NCBI RefSeq assembly: GCF_001693415.1
Contig: NZ_MAKX01000001.1
Span: 886,047 to 950,046 of the forward strand
Direction of reading: 5' to 3'
DNA length: 64,000 nucleotides
DNA from: Tenacibaculum soleae
GTDB taxonomy: Bacteria; Bacteroidota; Bacteroidia; Flavobacteriales; Flavobacteriaceae
Every line of letters begins with the position of its first letter. The first letter of the stretch is position 1. The translations under genes and the position numbers were made by a program. A model generated the notes under the pieces. That model was not told the DNA's origin and did not search any database. It saw only the letters and a program-made list of their open reading frames with translations. Positions 35,242 to 44,170 of this stretch are shown here, piece by piece.

Positions 35242-35949
35242 TTATTTATCAACTATGGTACCTATTTGTTCTCCAGAAACCAACTTTAGTAGGTTACCTC
35301 CTTTGTTCATGTCAAAAACGATAATAGGAAGTTTGTTTTCTTCACTTAAAGTAAAAGCAGTCATGTCCATTACTTTTAAACCTTTATCAATAACATCTTT
35401 AAAAGTAATTGTTTCGTATTTTATAGCGTTTTCATCTTTTTCAGGATCTACATTGTAAATACCATCGACTCTAGTTCCTTTTAAGATTGCATCTGCATTT
35501 ACTTCAATGGCTCTTAGTACAGCAGCAGTATCTGTTGTAAAATAAGGGTTTCCTGTTCCTCCACCAAAAATAACAACACGTCCTTTTTCTAAATGACGAT
35601 TTGCACGACGTTTAATATATGGTTCTGCAATTTCTTTAATTTCGATAGCAGTTTGTAAGCGAGTATGAATTCCTTCATCTTCCAAAGCGCTTTGTAAAGC
35701 TAAACCATTGATACAGGTTGCTAACATTCCCATATGGTCTCCCTGTACACGATCCATACCATTACTAGCACCAGCAACACCTCTAAAAATATTACCACCA
35801 CCAATAACAATGGCAACTTGAATACCTTTGTCAATTACTTGTTTAATTTCTTGTGCGTATTCTTTAAGTCTTTTAGGATCGATACCATATTGGCGATTTC
35901 CCATTAACGCTTCTCCACTTAATTTTAAAAGGATTCTCTTGTATTGCAT
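35242..35949 (-). CDS. pyrH: UMP kinase
   Basis: A 235-residue amino-acid-kinase-family enzyme phosphorylating UMP to UDP. Motifs: [15 protein letters not shown] at the start, [13 protein letters not shown], and [37 protein letters not shown] matches the nucleotide-binding end. It forms the pyrH-frr operon and has a -7 box 19 nt upstream. Confidence 0.97.
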   Translation of the reverse strand: MQYKRILLKLSGEALMGNRQYGIDPKRLKEYAQEIKQVIDKGIQVAIVIGGGNIFRGVAGASNGMDRVQGDHMGMLATCINGLALQSALEDEGIHTRLQTAIEIKEIAEPYIKRRANRHLEKGRVVIFGGGTGNPYFTTDTAAVLRAIEVNADAILKGTRVDGIYNVDPEKDENAIKYETITFKDVIDKGLKVMDMTAFTLSEENKLPIIVFDMNKGGNLLKLVSGEQIGTIVDK

Positions 35950-35968
35950 AATTTTTTTGAAAGTTATG

Positions 35969-35976
35969 CAAAACTA
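35969..35976 (-). promoter_or_regulatory. pyrH -7 box
   Basis: TAGTTTTG on the minus strand, 19 nt before the pyrH ATG; no clear -33 seen. Confidence 0.4.
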
Positions 35977-36011
35977 CGTATTTTTTTTGAGTTTGAATTT
36001 TGATAAAATAA

Positions 36012-36038
36012 AAAACCATCCAAAATATGGATGGTTTT
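36012..36038 (-). terminator. tsf terminator
   Basis: An 11-bp perfect stem (36012-36022 with 36028-36038), 5-nt loop and a minus-strand T-rich tail, 22 bp after the tsf stop. Confidence 0.8.
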
Positions 36039-36060
36039 AAATATATAAGACTGTTTTGAA

Positions 36061-37029
36061 TTATCCTAAAGTAACTCTTACGAAGTTTTTAACTTCTACA
36101 TCACCAAATGAAGAAACATATTCTTCAACAGTTTTCTTTTCGTCTTTAATAAACTTTTGATCTAATAAACATTGTTCTTGATCTAAAGTTGTGTTATCAG
36201 AAATAAATCTTTCCATTTTTCCTGGTAAGATTTTATCCCAAATTTGCTCTGGTTTTCCTTCTGCTTTTAATTGCTCTTTAGCAGCTTCTTCAGCTTTAGC
36301 TAAAGCATCGTCAGTTAATTGTAATCTAGATACGTATTGAGGAACGTTTTTTAACGTTTTACCTAAACGAACTAATTCTTCATTATCTTTTACGATTGCA
36401 GCAATTCTTGCTTCAGTTTCAGATGCTACATAAGCAGGATCAAAACCTTTGTAAGATAAAGAAGTTGCACCCATAGAGGCAGCTTGCATAGCTAAATCTT
36501 TTGTTAATTCAGCAGCTTTATCTATTGAAGCAGATAAACCAACCATAGCAGCAATTTTACCAACGTGTGTATAAGAACCTACGTAAGGAGCTTCAAGTCT
36601 TTCGAAAGAAGTAATATCGATTTTTTCACCGATAACTCCTGTTTGTTCGATTAGTTTTTCAGCAACAGTAACACCACCAAAATCGGCAGCTAAAAATTCT
36701 TCTTTAGTTTTAGTATTAAAAGCAATAGCAACAAATTGAGCAGCTAATTCTTTAAAAGAATCGTTTTTAGATACGAAATCTGTTTCACATGCTAATACAA
36801 TAGCAACACCGTAAGTGTTGTCATCACTAATTTTAGTAATAGCTACACCTTCAGTAGATTCTCTATCTGCTCTTTTAGCAGCGATTTTCTGTCCTTTTTT
36901 ACGTAAAACTTCAACAGCTTTATCAAAATTTCCTTCTGCTTCTACTAATGCATTTTTACAATCCATCATACCAGCTCCGGTACTTTCTCTTAATTTTTTT
37001 ACGTCTGCAGCGCTAATTTTTACTGACAT
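36061..37029 (-). CDS. tsf: Elongation factor Ts
   Basis: A 322-residue guanine-exchange factor for EF-Tu. The UBA-like N-terminus reads AADVKKLRESTGAGMMDCKN, followed by LVEAEGNFDKAVEVLRKKG and the core motif ACETDFVSKNDSFKEL. The length, longer than E. coli EF-Ts, is usual for Bacteroidota. It follows rpsB with a hairpin in between. Confidence 0.97.
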   Translation of the reverse strand: MSVKISAADVKKLRESTGAGMMDCKNALVEAEGNFDKAVEVLRKKGQKIAAKRADRESTEGVAITKISDDNTYGVAIVLACETDFVSKNDSFKELAAQFVAIAFNTKTKEEFLAADFGGVTVAEKLIEQTGVIGEKIDITSFERLEAPYVGSYTHVGKIAAMVGLSASIDKAAELTKDLAMQAASMGATSLSYKGFDPAYVASETEARIAAIVKDNEELVRLGKTLKNVPQYVSRLQLTDDALAKAEEAAKEQLKAEGKPEQIWDKILPGKMERFISDNTTLDQEQCLLDQKFIKDEKKTVEEYVSSFGDVEVKNFVRVTLG

Positions 37030-37071
37030 TTCTATCGTTATTTTAAGTTGTAAATATTTTTTTTAATAAAA

Positions 37072-37105
37072 TTTAAAGGCTTCAAGTTATATTGAAGCCT
37101 TTAAA
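37072..37105 (-). terminator. Hairpin between rpsB and tsf
   Basis: A perfect 14-bp stem (37072-37085 with 37092-37105) around a 6-nt loop starts 7 bp after the rpsB stop. The minus-strand tail is TTTTATT rather than a clean T run, so it may attenuate or process rather than fully terminate, tuning tsf against rpsB. Confidence 0.6.
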
Positions 37106-37111
37106 GGTAAA

Positions 37112-37882
37112 TTATTTTGCTTCTTCTTTAGCTGGTGCTTCAGTAGTAGCTGCTTCTGATTTAGCAGGAGCTTTTTCAACTTTTGCTTTTTCTTTGTCAG
37201 CTTTTCTTTCAGTTAAGCCTTCATTGATTGCATCTGTGATGTATGATAATACTTTATCGATAGATTTTGAAGCATCATCATTTGCAGGGATTACGTAATC
37301 TACTGGTCTAGGATCAGAGTTCGTATCAACCATTGCAAAAATTGGAATGTTTAATTTTTGAGCTTCTGCAATAGCAATATGCTCTTTTTTTACATCAATT
37401 ACAAATAAAGCGGCAGGTAAACGAGTCATATCAGAAATAGAACCTAAATTCTTTTCTAATTTTGCTCTCTGACGGTTAATTTGTAATTTTTCTCTTTTTG
37501 ATAATGCATCAAAAGAACCATCTTGCTTCATTCTATCAATGTGAGCCATTTTTTTAACAGCCTTACGAATAGTAACGAAATTTGTTAACATACCTCCTGG
37601 CCAACGCTCAGTAATGTATGGCATGTTTACATTTTCAGCTCTTTCAGCAACGATATCTTTAGCTTGCTTTTTAGTTGCAACGAATAAGATTTTACGTCCA
37701 GAGTTTGCTATTTTTTGTAAAGCTAAAGCTGCTTCATCAATTTTAGCTGATGTTTTATACAAATCGATGATGTGAACACCATTACGCTCAGTATAAATGT
37801 ATGGAGCCATGTTAGGGTTCCATTTTCTAGTTAAGTGACCGAAGTGCACTCCACTTTCTAATAATTCTTGAATGTTTGCCAT
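37112..37882 (-). CDS. rpsB: 30S ribosomal protein S2
   Basis: A 256-residue S2. It begins ANIQELLESGVHFGHLTRKW and contains KNILFVATKKQAKDI-like GRKILFVATKKQAKDIVAE, then RWPGGMLTNFVTIRKAVKKM and IFAMVDTNSDPRPVDYVIPA. The C-terminal 30 residues are rich in Ala, Lys and Glu, a common low-complexity tail in this group. It is part of the rplM-rpsI-rpsB-tsf cluster. Confidence 0.97.
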   Translation of the reverse strand: MANIQELLESGVHFGHLTRKWNPNMAPYIYTERNGVHIIDLYKTSAKIDEAALALQKIANSGRKILFVATKKQAKDIVAERAENVNMPYITERWPGGMLTNFVTIRKAVKKMAHIDRMKQDGSFDALSKREKLQINRQRAKLEKNLGSISDMTRLPAALFVIDVKKEHIAIAEAQKLNIPIFAMVDTNSDPRPVDYVIPANDDASKSIDKVLSYITDAINEGLTERKADKEKAKVEKAPAKSEAATTEAPAKEEAK

Positions 37883-38034
37883 TTTAATAAAATGTGTTTA
37901 CGTTCTGTTTTCACAATATTTCAGTAGTTATATTAAGTCTGAAATATTTAGATACTAAACTGTTAAAAATTAATTTGTAACAGTCTCTTTTTGAAAATAC
38001 ACAACCAAAGCTTTTTGTAAAGCAGTGATAAATA

Positions 38035-38421
38035 TTAACGCTTAGAGAACTGAAATTTCTTACGTGCTTTCTTCTGACCGAATTTCTTACGTTCAACCAT
38101 TCTAGGATCACGAGTTAATAAACCTTCTGGTTTTAATACTGCTTTGTATTCTTCGTTAATAGCTACTAATGCTCTAGTAATTGCTAAACGAATAGCTTCT
38201 GCTTGACCAGTAACACCACCACCAAAAACATTTACTTTAATGTCATAAGACTCTAAGTTCTCAGTTAACATTAAAGGTTGCTTTACTTTATATTGTAAAG
38301 TAGGTGTTGTTAAATAGTTGTTTAAATCTTTTTTGTTAACAGTGATATTTCCACTTCCTTGAGAAACGTAAACACGTGCAACAGCTGTTTTTCTTCTACC
38401 TATTTTGTGTACAGTTTCCAT
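38035..38421 (-). CDS. rpsI: 30S ribosomal protein S9
   Basis: A 128-residue S9 ending in the canonical basic tail KKFGQKKARKKFQFSKR, which reaches the P-site tRNA. The start METVHKIGRRKTAVARVYVS is typical. It shares one base with the rplM stop, so the two are translationally coupled. Confidence 0.97.
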   Translation of the reverse strand: METVHKIGRRKTAVARVYVSQGSGNITVNKKDLNNYLTTPTLQYKVKQPLMLTENLESYDIKVNVFGGGVTGQAEAIRLAITRALVAINEEYKAVLKPEGLLTRDPRMVERKKFGQKKARKKFQFSKR

Positions 38422-38876
38422 TATTTAAGATCGTTAAGGTTAATAAGTTTAGGGTTTTGAGCAGTTTGTTGGTGCTCAGTACCTGCGTATGCATACAAGT
38501 TTTTGTATAATACACTACCTAATTTATTTTTAGGTAACATTCCTTTTACTGCTTTTTCGATTAATCTTGTAGGATCTTTTTCGAACATTTCTGTAGCAGT
38601 TAATGATCTTTGACCTCCTGGATATCCTGTGTGACGGATGTAAGACTTGTCAGTCCACTTTTTACCAGTTAAGTTAATTTTGTCTGCGTTGATCACAACC
38701 ACGTTATCTCCACAATCTACGTGAGGAGTGTAATTTGGTTTGTATTTACCTCTAATTAGCATTGCTATTTTAGAAGCTAGACGACCCAACGTTTGCCCGT
38801 CCGCATCAACTAAAACCCACTCTTTGTTAACAGTGTTTTTGTTTGCTGATACCGTTTTGTAACTTAATGTGTTCAT
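38421..38876 (-). CDS. rplM: 50S ribosomal protein L13
   Basis: A 151-residue L13 with WVLVDADGQTLGRLASKIAM at the start, NVVVINADKINLTGKKW, and HTGYPGGQRSLTATEMFEKD. It is the first gene of the r-protein cluster, driven by a near-perfect promoter at 38934-38964 with a leader of about 50 nt. Confidence 0.97.
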   Translation of the reverse strand: MNTLSYKTVSANKNTVNKEWVLVDADGQTLGRLASKIAMLIRGKYKPNYTPHVDCGDNVVVINADKINLTGKKWTDKSYIRHTGYPGGQRSLTATEMFEKDPTRLIEKAVKGMLPKNKLGSVLYKNLYAYAGTEHQQTAQNPKLINLNDLK

Positions 38877-38933
38877 AATTACACGATTAGTTTTTGTTTA
38901 TTAATAAAAAATTTTATCCTTAAAAAAGGTCTG

Positions 38934-38964
38934 CAAATGTACAACTAATTATTTGGTATACAAA
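38934..38964 (-). promoter_or_regulatory. rplM-rpsI promoter
   Basis: On the minus strand TTTG (38961-38964), a 19-nt spacer and TACATTTG (38934-38941) match the Bacteroidota consensus at every fixed position. Expected start near 38927. A short CCTT-AAAA-AAGG hairpin lies in the leader. Confidence 0.75.
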
Positions 38965-38976
38965 TAGCTAATAAGT

Positions 38977-40938
38977 TTAATTTGTAGCTTTTAATTTTCC
39001 GTTTTTAAAGAGATCAAAGGCAGATTGATAGTAAGATATTGTTTCGTTTAAAAATAGCGAATCTGTTTCGGTTATTGTTATTTCGTTTTCCTCTTTATCC
39101 CAATGGTAAGATTTATGTTGTTTGTTGGTTTCTAATAAGAGTAGTTTCCCTTTTTTTAATAAGCCTACTTTTCTATGATTTCCTATAAAAGCACGTTCAT
39201 CATTTATTTGCATTTTGTTGATGTCTTTACCATAAAGTGCTGTTTTGTATGACCAATTTAAGTATCCAAAAAGTGTTGGAAAAATGTCTATTTGCGAACT
39301 TAATTTGGTTATTTTTTTAGGTTCTTGATTTTGCAAATTTAAAATGAAAGCAGGTATATGGTGGTTTTCTACATTTATTTCGGTTCTACCAGCACTAAAG
39401 CCGCAATGGTCAGACATGATTACAAATACGGTGTTCTTATACCATGATTTTGTTTTTGCTTTTTCTAAAAATTCACGTAAGCTTTTGTCTAGGTATTTGA
39501 TAGATCCTACTACACTTGTGCCTGAAGGGGTGTCAACAACATTGTCTGGGTAGGTGTAAGGTTTGTGGTTAGAACTTGTCATAACAAAACTAAAAAAAGG
39601 TTGTTTTTTTTCTGCTTTTTCATCAGTAATCTTTAATACTTTGTTAAATAAATCTTGATCACAAACTGCCCAAGCATTTTCAAAAGTCATTTCATCATCT
39701 TCAATACGTGTTCTTTTTGTAGGTAAATCTTCTTGTAATCGATGTTTTTTTCTTCTATCAACAATATCAAATCCGTTGTAACTAAAGTAGTTTGTCATAT
39801 TGTCAAAATGACCGTCACCTCCATAAAAAAAAGTTCTACTATATCCTTTTTGTTTAAAAATTTCGCCAATAGTAGCTAGGTTATCGTTGTTTTCTCTTTT
39901 TACGATACTTCTTCCTGGTGTTGGTGGAATGGCTAAACTGATGGCTTCAATTCCACGAATAGTTCTGGTTCCAGTTGCATATAAGTTTGTGAAAAAAATA
40001 GATGCTTTAGCAAGCGAATCTAATGTTGGAGTCCAGTTTTTTTTACTTGTAAAGCTTTTCATAAAACGTGCATTAACGCTTTCTAAACCTATAAAAATTA
40101 CATTAGGTTTTAATTCGGTGCTATCATTTTTTGTATGTCGATAAATATTATTTTTTGATAACAAACTATCGTTAATTGCTTTTATGTTTTTAGCCAGTAG
40201 TTTGTATGTTTTTTCTTTAGGAAGTGTAGCATAAAAATCGTTATAGTTTAATTCATTACTTTTATAAGCTGCAAAAAATGAATACAGACCTGATTTGGCT
40301 AACTCATTTTCATTAATATTTGAAAAAATTTCAGCTTTGTTATTAGTGTTGTAGTTGTGGCATAATAAAAAACTACTTATAATAAGTAAACAAGGTGTTA
40401 ATTTAGCTTTAAAAGAGTCAGAATTGTTAAAAGTATCTTTGTAAGCGTTCTTTTTTGATGCGTATCGAATACTAAGAATAAGTATAAAAACAATAATACC
40501 AATTAATAAAGGTAATGGGAAAGATTGATGAATGTTTTCAACAACTTCGTAGGTATATAAAAGATAATCAACCGCAATAAAATTATAACGTCTTTGGTAT
40601 TCTTGCCAAAAAGGAATTTCGGCTAAAAATGAAAAAATAAAAACGAATAAAAAGAGTCCGTAAGAAAATTTGGTAACAATTTTATCAATAATACTTCCGT
40701 GAAATCTTGCAGGGATTATTAATAAATAAATGGCATAAATGCTTAATAGATATAATAAAGTATTGAGGTCAAAAAATAAACCAACTAAAAAAATTTTAAA
40801 AAAATTGATTATCGAAAAATCAAAATAGTTAACTGCTAAAATGTATAAAATACATCGTATGATAAAAGCAAAAAGCAATACGGTTAAACTAAATGTTTTT
40901 AAGAGTTGAAACCTTTTAGGTAAAAGAATACTTTGCAT
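38977..40938 (-). CDS. LTA-synthase-like sulfatase/phosphoglycerol transferase
   Basis: A protein of about 653 residues with five N-terminal membrane helices and a large sulfatase-fold domain from about residue 270. The catalytic region reads VIFIGLESVNARFMKSFTSK, with Ser or Thr as nucleophile, and later metal-site motifs are VIMSDHCGFSAG and NHHIPAFIL. GTRTIRGIEAISLAIPPTPG is typical of LtaS/MdoB relatives. In Gram-negatives such enzymes move phosphoglycerol or phosphoethanolamine to glycans or lipid A; the acceptor here is unknown. The ATG at 40938 is preferred to an in-frame TTG at 40962. Confidence 0.85.
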   Translation of the reverse strand: MQSILLPKRFQLLKTFSLTVLLFAFIIRCILYILAVNYFDFSIINFFKIFLVGLFFDLNTLLYLLSIYAIYLLIIPARFHGSIIDKIVTKFSYGLFLFVFIFSFLAEIPFWQEYQRRYNFIAVDYLLYTYEVVENIHQSFPLPLLIGIIVFILILSIRYASKKNAYKDTFNNSDSFKAKLTPCLLIISSFLLCHNYNTNNKAEIFSNINENELAKSGLYSFFAAYKSNELNYNDFYATLPKEKTYKLLAKNIKAINDSLLSKNNIYRHTKNDSTELKPNVIFIGLESVNARFMKSFTSKKNWTPTLDSLAKASIFFTNLYATGTRTIRGIEAISLAIPPTPGRSIVKRENNDNLATIGEIFKQKGYSRTFFYGGDGHFDNMTNYFSYNGFDIVDRRKKHRLQEDLPTKRTRIEDDEMTFENAWAVCDQDLFNKVLKITDEKAEKKQPFFSFVMTSSNHKPYTYPDNVVDTPSGTSVVGSIKYLDKSLREFLEKAKTKSWYKNTVFVIMSDHCGFSAGRTEINVENHHIPAFILNLQNQEPKKITKLSSQIDIFPTLFGYLNWSYKTALYGKDINKMQINDERAFIGNHRKVGLLKKGKLLLLETNKQHKSYHWDKEENEITITETDSLFLNETISYYQSAFDLFKNGKLKATN

Positions 40939-40984
40939 AGTATGTTTGATTATAAACAACAAAGAACGTTCCTTTTTTTGAAAA

Positions 40985-41016
40985 AAAAAAGACTACTTAA
41001 ACAAGTAGTCTTTTTT
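40985..41016 (-). terminator. ompA-like gene terminator
   Basis: A perfect 14-bp stem (40985-40998 with 41003-41016), 4-nt loop, and a minus-strand T10 run, 20 bp after the stop. Confidence 0.85.
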
Positions 41017-41035
41017 AATGTTTTTAAGAATGATG

Positions 41036-41884
41036 TTACTCTGCTTTTTGCTCTAACAATTCAAAAAATTGATTTAAACGAGGAAGAATAATAATTTTAG
41101 TTCTTCTGTTTTTTGCTTTATTAGCAGGAGTATCATTGGCAACCAAAGGTACAAAACTACCTCTACCAGCTGCAATTAACCTACTAGGCGCTACTTTGTG
41201 TTTGTTTTGTAGTTCGCGAACGATTGATGTTGCTCGTAAAACACTTAATCCCCAATTGTCTTTCAAGGCAGATCCTTTGGAAACAGGAGTGTTGTCTGTA
41301 TGTCCTTCAATCATAACATCCATTTCTGGCTGTCCGTTTACAACAGTAGCAACTTTAGCTAACACTTTAGAGGCTTTGTCAGAGATATTATAACTACCAC
41401 TTTTAAATAATAATTTATCAGAAATAGAGATAAAAACTACTGTTTTTTCAACATTTACAGTGATATCTTCATCGTTAATTCCATCTTGTAACTCTTTCTT
41501 TAAGTGAAAAGCAACTACTAAGTTTAAAGAATCTTTTTTAGATGCAGCAGCTCTAATTTTATTAATGTATTTGTCTTTTTTGCTTAACTGAGTTAGTGTT
41601 TCTTTAATGTTGTCATTGGCTCCTTTTGTTAAAACTGTTAAGTTTTCAACCTGTTGTAGCGTATTTTTTTTATCAGCTTTCAAATCACCTACCGAGGCTT
41701 GTAGCGTAGAAACTTTATCTTCACAACTTTCTTTTTCAACCAAGCACTTAGTTAAATTTGCTTTTACAGTTAATAATTCTTCTTTTGTTTTTTCATGTTT
41801 TGTTTTTAAAGCATCTAACTCTTTCGTAGAAGCACAAGATGCTAATAGGATAGAAGCTGTAAGGAATAAGAAAATTTTTTTCAT
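41036..41884 (-). CDS. OmpA-family lipoprotein
   Basis: A 282-residue protein with a lipobox (ILLASCAST, Cys17), a coiled coil at about 22-115 and a C-terminal OmpA/MotB peptidoglycan-binding domain (MIEGHTDNTPVSKG, LSVLRATSIVRELQ, GRGSFVPLVANDTPANKAKN). It probably tethers the outer membrane to peptidoglycan. The coiled coil replaces a barrel. Single gene with its own promoter and strong terminator. Confidence 0.9.
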   Translation of the reverse strand: MKKIFLFLTASILLASCASTKELDALKTKHEKTKEELLTVKANLTKCLVEKESCEDKVSTLQASVGDLKADKKNTLQQVENLTVLTKGANDNIKETLTQLSKKDKYINKIRAAASKKDSLNLVVAFHLKKELQDGINDEDITVNVEKTVVFISISDKLLFKSGSYNISDKASKVLAKVATVVNGQPEMDVMIEGHTDNTPVSKGSALKDNWGLSVLRATSIVRELQNKHKVAPSRLIAAGRGSFVPLVANDTPANKAKNRRTKIIILPRLNQFFELLEQKAE

Positions 41885-41925
41885 CTTATATTGTTTTTTA
41901 CAATGTTATTAATGTAATTGTAAAA

Positions 41926-41933
41926 CAAAGTTA
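41926..41933 (-). promoter_or_regulatory. -7 box for OmpA lipoprotein
   Basis: TAACTTTG on the minus strand, 41 nt before the ATG at 41884. Confidence 0.45.
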
Positions 41934-41989
41934 TAAAAATGAAGCTACAAAAAAGATAATTAACAATCTTTTATGATGTGATAATAAAT

Positions 41990-41997
41990 TATTTTTG
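41990..41997 (+). promoter_or_regulatory. apbE -7 box
   Basis: TATTTTTG matches TAnnTTTG, 17 nt before ATG 42015. Confidence 0.45.
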
Positions 41998-42014
41998 CCA
42001 ATAAATTTTTAAAG

Positions 42015-42983
42015 ATGATTAAAAAGATATTTTATTTTGCGGTTTTAATTGTGTCTCTTTCTTGCAAAAATGAGTCAAGAATTTCAGAAACTAAATTAGA
42101 AGGTTTTGTTTTCGGAACTACCTATCACATTACTTATGTAGATAAAGTTGATTATCAACAATCAATAGATAGTTTGTTTACTTTGGTAAATAAATCGCTC
42201 TCAACTTATATGCCTACTTCTGATATTTCTAAAATAAACAAAGGGGATTCGACGATTGTTGTTGATGATATGTTTATAGAAGTTTTTAGCAAGGCAAAAA
42301 GAATTTATGAAGAAACGGATGGATATTTTGATCCTACGATTGGTAGGTTAATTGATGCTTATGGATTTGGTTCCGGAAAATCAAAAAAAGAGCTGTCTAA
42401 AGATGAAATTGACTCATTAATGAAAGATGTTGGTTTTGATAAGGTGAGATTGGAAGATAGAAGGGTTTATAGAGATAATCCGAATATTGAATTTAATGTC
42501 AATGCTTTTGCTAAAGGATATGGAGTTGATGTTATTGGGCGGTTTTTAGAAAGTAAAAACATTTCAAATTATCTTGTTGAGATCGGTGGAGAAATTAGAG
42601 CAAGAGGTAAAAAACAAGGAAAGTTGTGGAAGGTAGCTATTGAAGAACCAAATACTGACGGAACAAGATCGGTTCAAAAAATAATTGAATTAGATAATCA
42701 ATCTATGGCAACTTCAGGAAATTATAGAAAGTATAAGGTAAGTGACGAGGGAAAAAAAATAGTACACACTGTAAATGCAAAAACAGGGTTGGCCGAAGAA
42801 AGTAATTTACTAAGTGTATCAGTTAAGTTAAAAGGAGATTGTGCTGATGTAGATGCCTACGCAACTGCTTTTTTAGCAATGGGATTAGAGCGTACAAAAG
42901 AATTTTTGGTAACACATCCTGAGTTAAAAGTAGTGTTGTTGTATAATGATAAAAATAATGAATTAATGGAGTTTGTGAATTAA
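42015..42983 (+). CDS. apbE: FAD:protein FMN transferase (ApbE)
   Basis: A 322-residue lipoprotein (Cys17 in LIVSLSCKNE) that attaches FMN from FAD to a Thr or Ser of target flavoproteins such as NqrB/C or RnfD/G in the periplasm. Motifs: FGTTYHITYVD, FDPTIGRLIDAYGFG, FNVNAFAKGYGVD and SMATSGNYRKY with Mg/FAD-binding residues, followed by HTVNAKTG. The Nqr genes are not in the window. Ends by overlapping the convergent methyltransferase by 4 bp. Confidence 0.93.
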   Translation: MIKKIFYFAVLIVSLSCKNESRISETKLEGFVFGTTYHITYVDKVDYQQSIDSLFTLVNKSLSTYMPTSDISKINKGDSTIVVDDMFIEVFSKAKRIYEETDGYFDPTIGRLIDAYGFGSGKSKKELSKDEIDSLMKDVGFDKVRLEDRRVYRDNPNIEFNVNAFAKGYGVDVIGRFLESKNISNYLVEIGGEIRARGKKQGKLWKVAIEEPNTDGTRSVQKIIELDNQSMATSGNYRKYKVSDEGKKIVHTVNAKTGLAEESNLLSVSVKLKGDCADVDAYATAFLAMGLERTKEFLVTHPELKVVLLYNDKNNELMEFVN

Positions 42984-43750
42984 CCCTTAAAACACACGGG
43001 CAAAATTTCGCCTTTCATTAAAGCAAATCGTTCTAGTTTTTCTGGAGCGATTTTTTTTGTAAAATCTACTTCATCAACTTTAAAACCTATAGAGCGAAGT
43101 TTATCAAAATAATCACGGCCATACACGCGTACATGATCGTATTGGCCAAATATTTTAGCACGTTCTTTACGATCGGTAATAGAATCATCTTCAAAAGTCA
43201 TTTCTCTATTTAAGTCTTGTGGAATCTGAAAAATTCCGAATCCTCCAGGTTTTAATACGCGATATAATTCTTGCATTGCTTTGGTGTCATTCGTAATATG
43301 CTCTAAAACATGATTGCAAAAAACAACATCAAACTCATTGTCTTTAAAAGGTAAATCACAAATATCTGCTTTCACATCTGCAATTGGCGATTCTAAATCT
43401 GAAGTAATATAATCTAGGTTTTTTTGTTTTCTAAAAATGTCTAAAAAACATTGTTCAGGTGCAATATGTAATACTTTTAATTTTTTATCCGAAGAAAAAA
43501 AATCGGTTTCATTTTGCAAGTACAACCAAAGTAAACGATGTCTTTCTAATGATAGTGTAGAAGGAGAAAGTGCATTTTCTCGTTGTATACCATAACCATA
43601 AGGTAAAAATTTACGAAATGATTTACCATCAATAGGATCGGTAAATTTATCGCCTTTTAACCACCACGCAATTATTGGGCTAACCCAATAGCTAGCTTTA
43701 ATTAATAAAGGTCTTGGAATGGTGTTTAATATGGATTTAAAAAAAGACAC
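42980..43750 (-). CDS. Class I SAM-dependent methyltransferase
   Basis: A 256-residue methyltransferase. The SAM-binding glycine loop is replaced by LKVLHIAPEQCFLDIFRK, a variant seen in this subgroup. The other motifs are normal: DYITSDLESP (motif II), FDVVFCNHVLEHITNDTKAM (motif IV) and LYRVLKPGGFGIFQIP (motif VI). The substrate is unknown. It lies downstream of the GxxExxY gene and map on the same strand. Confidence 0.85.
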   Translation of the reverse strand: MSFFKSILNTIPRPLLIKASYWVSPIIAWWLKGDKFTDPIDGKSFRKFLPYGYGIQRENALSPSTLSLERHRLLWLYLQNETDFFSSDKKLKVLHIAPEQCFLDIFRKQKNLDYITSDLESPIADVKADICDLPFKDNEFDVVFCNHVLEHITNDTKAMQELYRVLKPGGFGIFQIPQDLNREMTFEDDSITDRKERAKIFGQYDHVRVYGRDYFDKLRSIGFKVDEVDFTKKIAPEKLERFALMKGEILPVCFKG

Positions 43751-43763
43751 AGATTTCTCGAAT

Positions 43764-44153
43764 TTACACTAACTTATTTAAAATTACCCTTTTATATTTA
43801 AGGCTATCTTCGCCAAAATTTATAAGTAGCCCTAAGTTTAATTTAGAGGTAGCTAAATAATTTAATGTTTGTTTTATATGACTAGAATTTAATTCTTTTA
43901 TAGCTTTAACCTCTAAGATGATTTTATCATATATTACAAAATCAGCAAAATAAAAATGAGGAATTATTTTGTCTTTATATGTAATATTAAACTTAACCTC
44001 TCTTTTGTAAGGAATATTTTGGGATGTAAACTCTATTTCTAAAGCATCTCCATATACTACCTCATTAAATCCTTTTCCTAACACTTTGTGAACTTCCATA
44101 CAACAACCAATAATCTTATAGGCTTCATCTTTGTATAAAAGGTTATTATTCAT
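43764..44153 (-). CDS. GxxExxY family protein (PD-(D/E)XK-like)
   Basis: A 129-residue protein with the family-defining GFNEVVY (Gly28, Glu31, Tyr34) and a nuclease-like core FADFVIYDKIILEVKAIKEL, in which the D...ExK pattern resembles PD-(D/E)XK enzymes. No activity has been shown for this family to my knowledge. Such genes occur sporadically in Bacteroidota genomes, often between unrelated genes, as here between a methyltransferase and map. Confidence 0.85.
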   Translation of the reverse strand: MNNNLLYKDEAYKIIGCCMEVHKVLGKGFNEVVYGDALEIEFTSQNIPYKREVKFNITYKDKIIPHFYFADFVIYDKIILEVKAIKELNSSHIKQTLNYLATSKLNLGLLINFGEDSLKYKRVILNKLV

Positions 44154-44170
44154 AGTTTAATTTGTGCTAA

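Noticed and set aside
37911..38111. 66-codon minus-strand ORF at the rpsI end
   Set aside because: Mostly overlaps the rpsI C-terminus in another frame and has no family features.
38877..38933. Ribosomal-protein L13 leader RNA element
   Set aside because: The leader is only about 50 nt with one very short hairpin, not enough to support a structured autoregulatory element.
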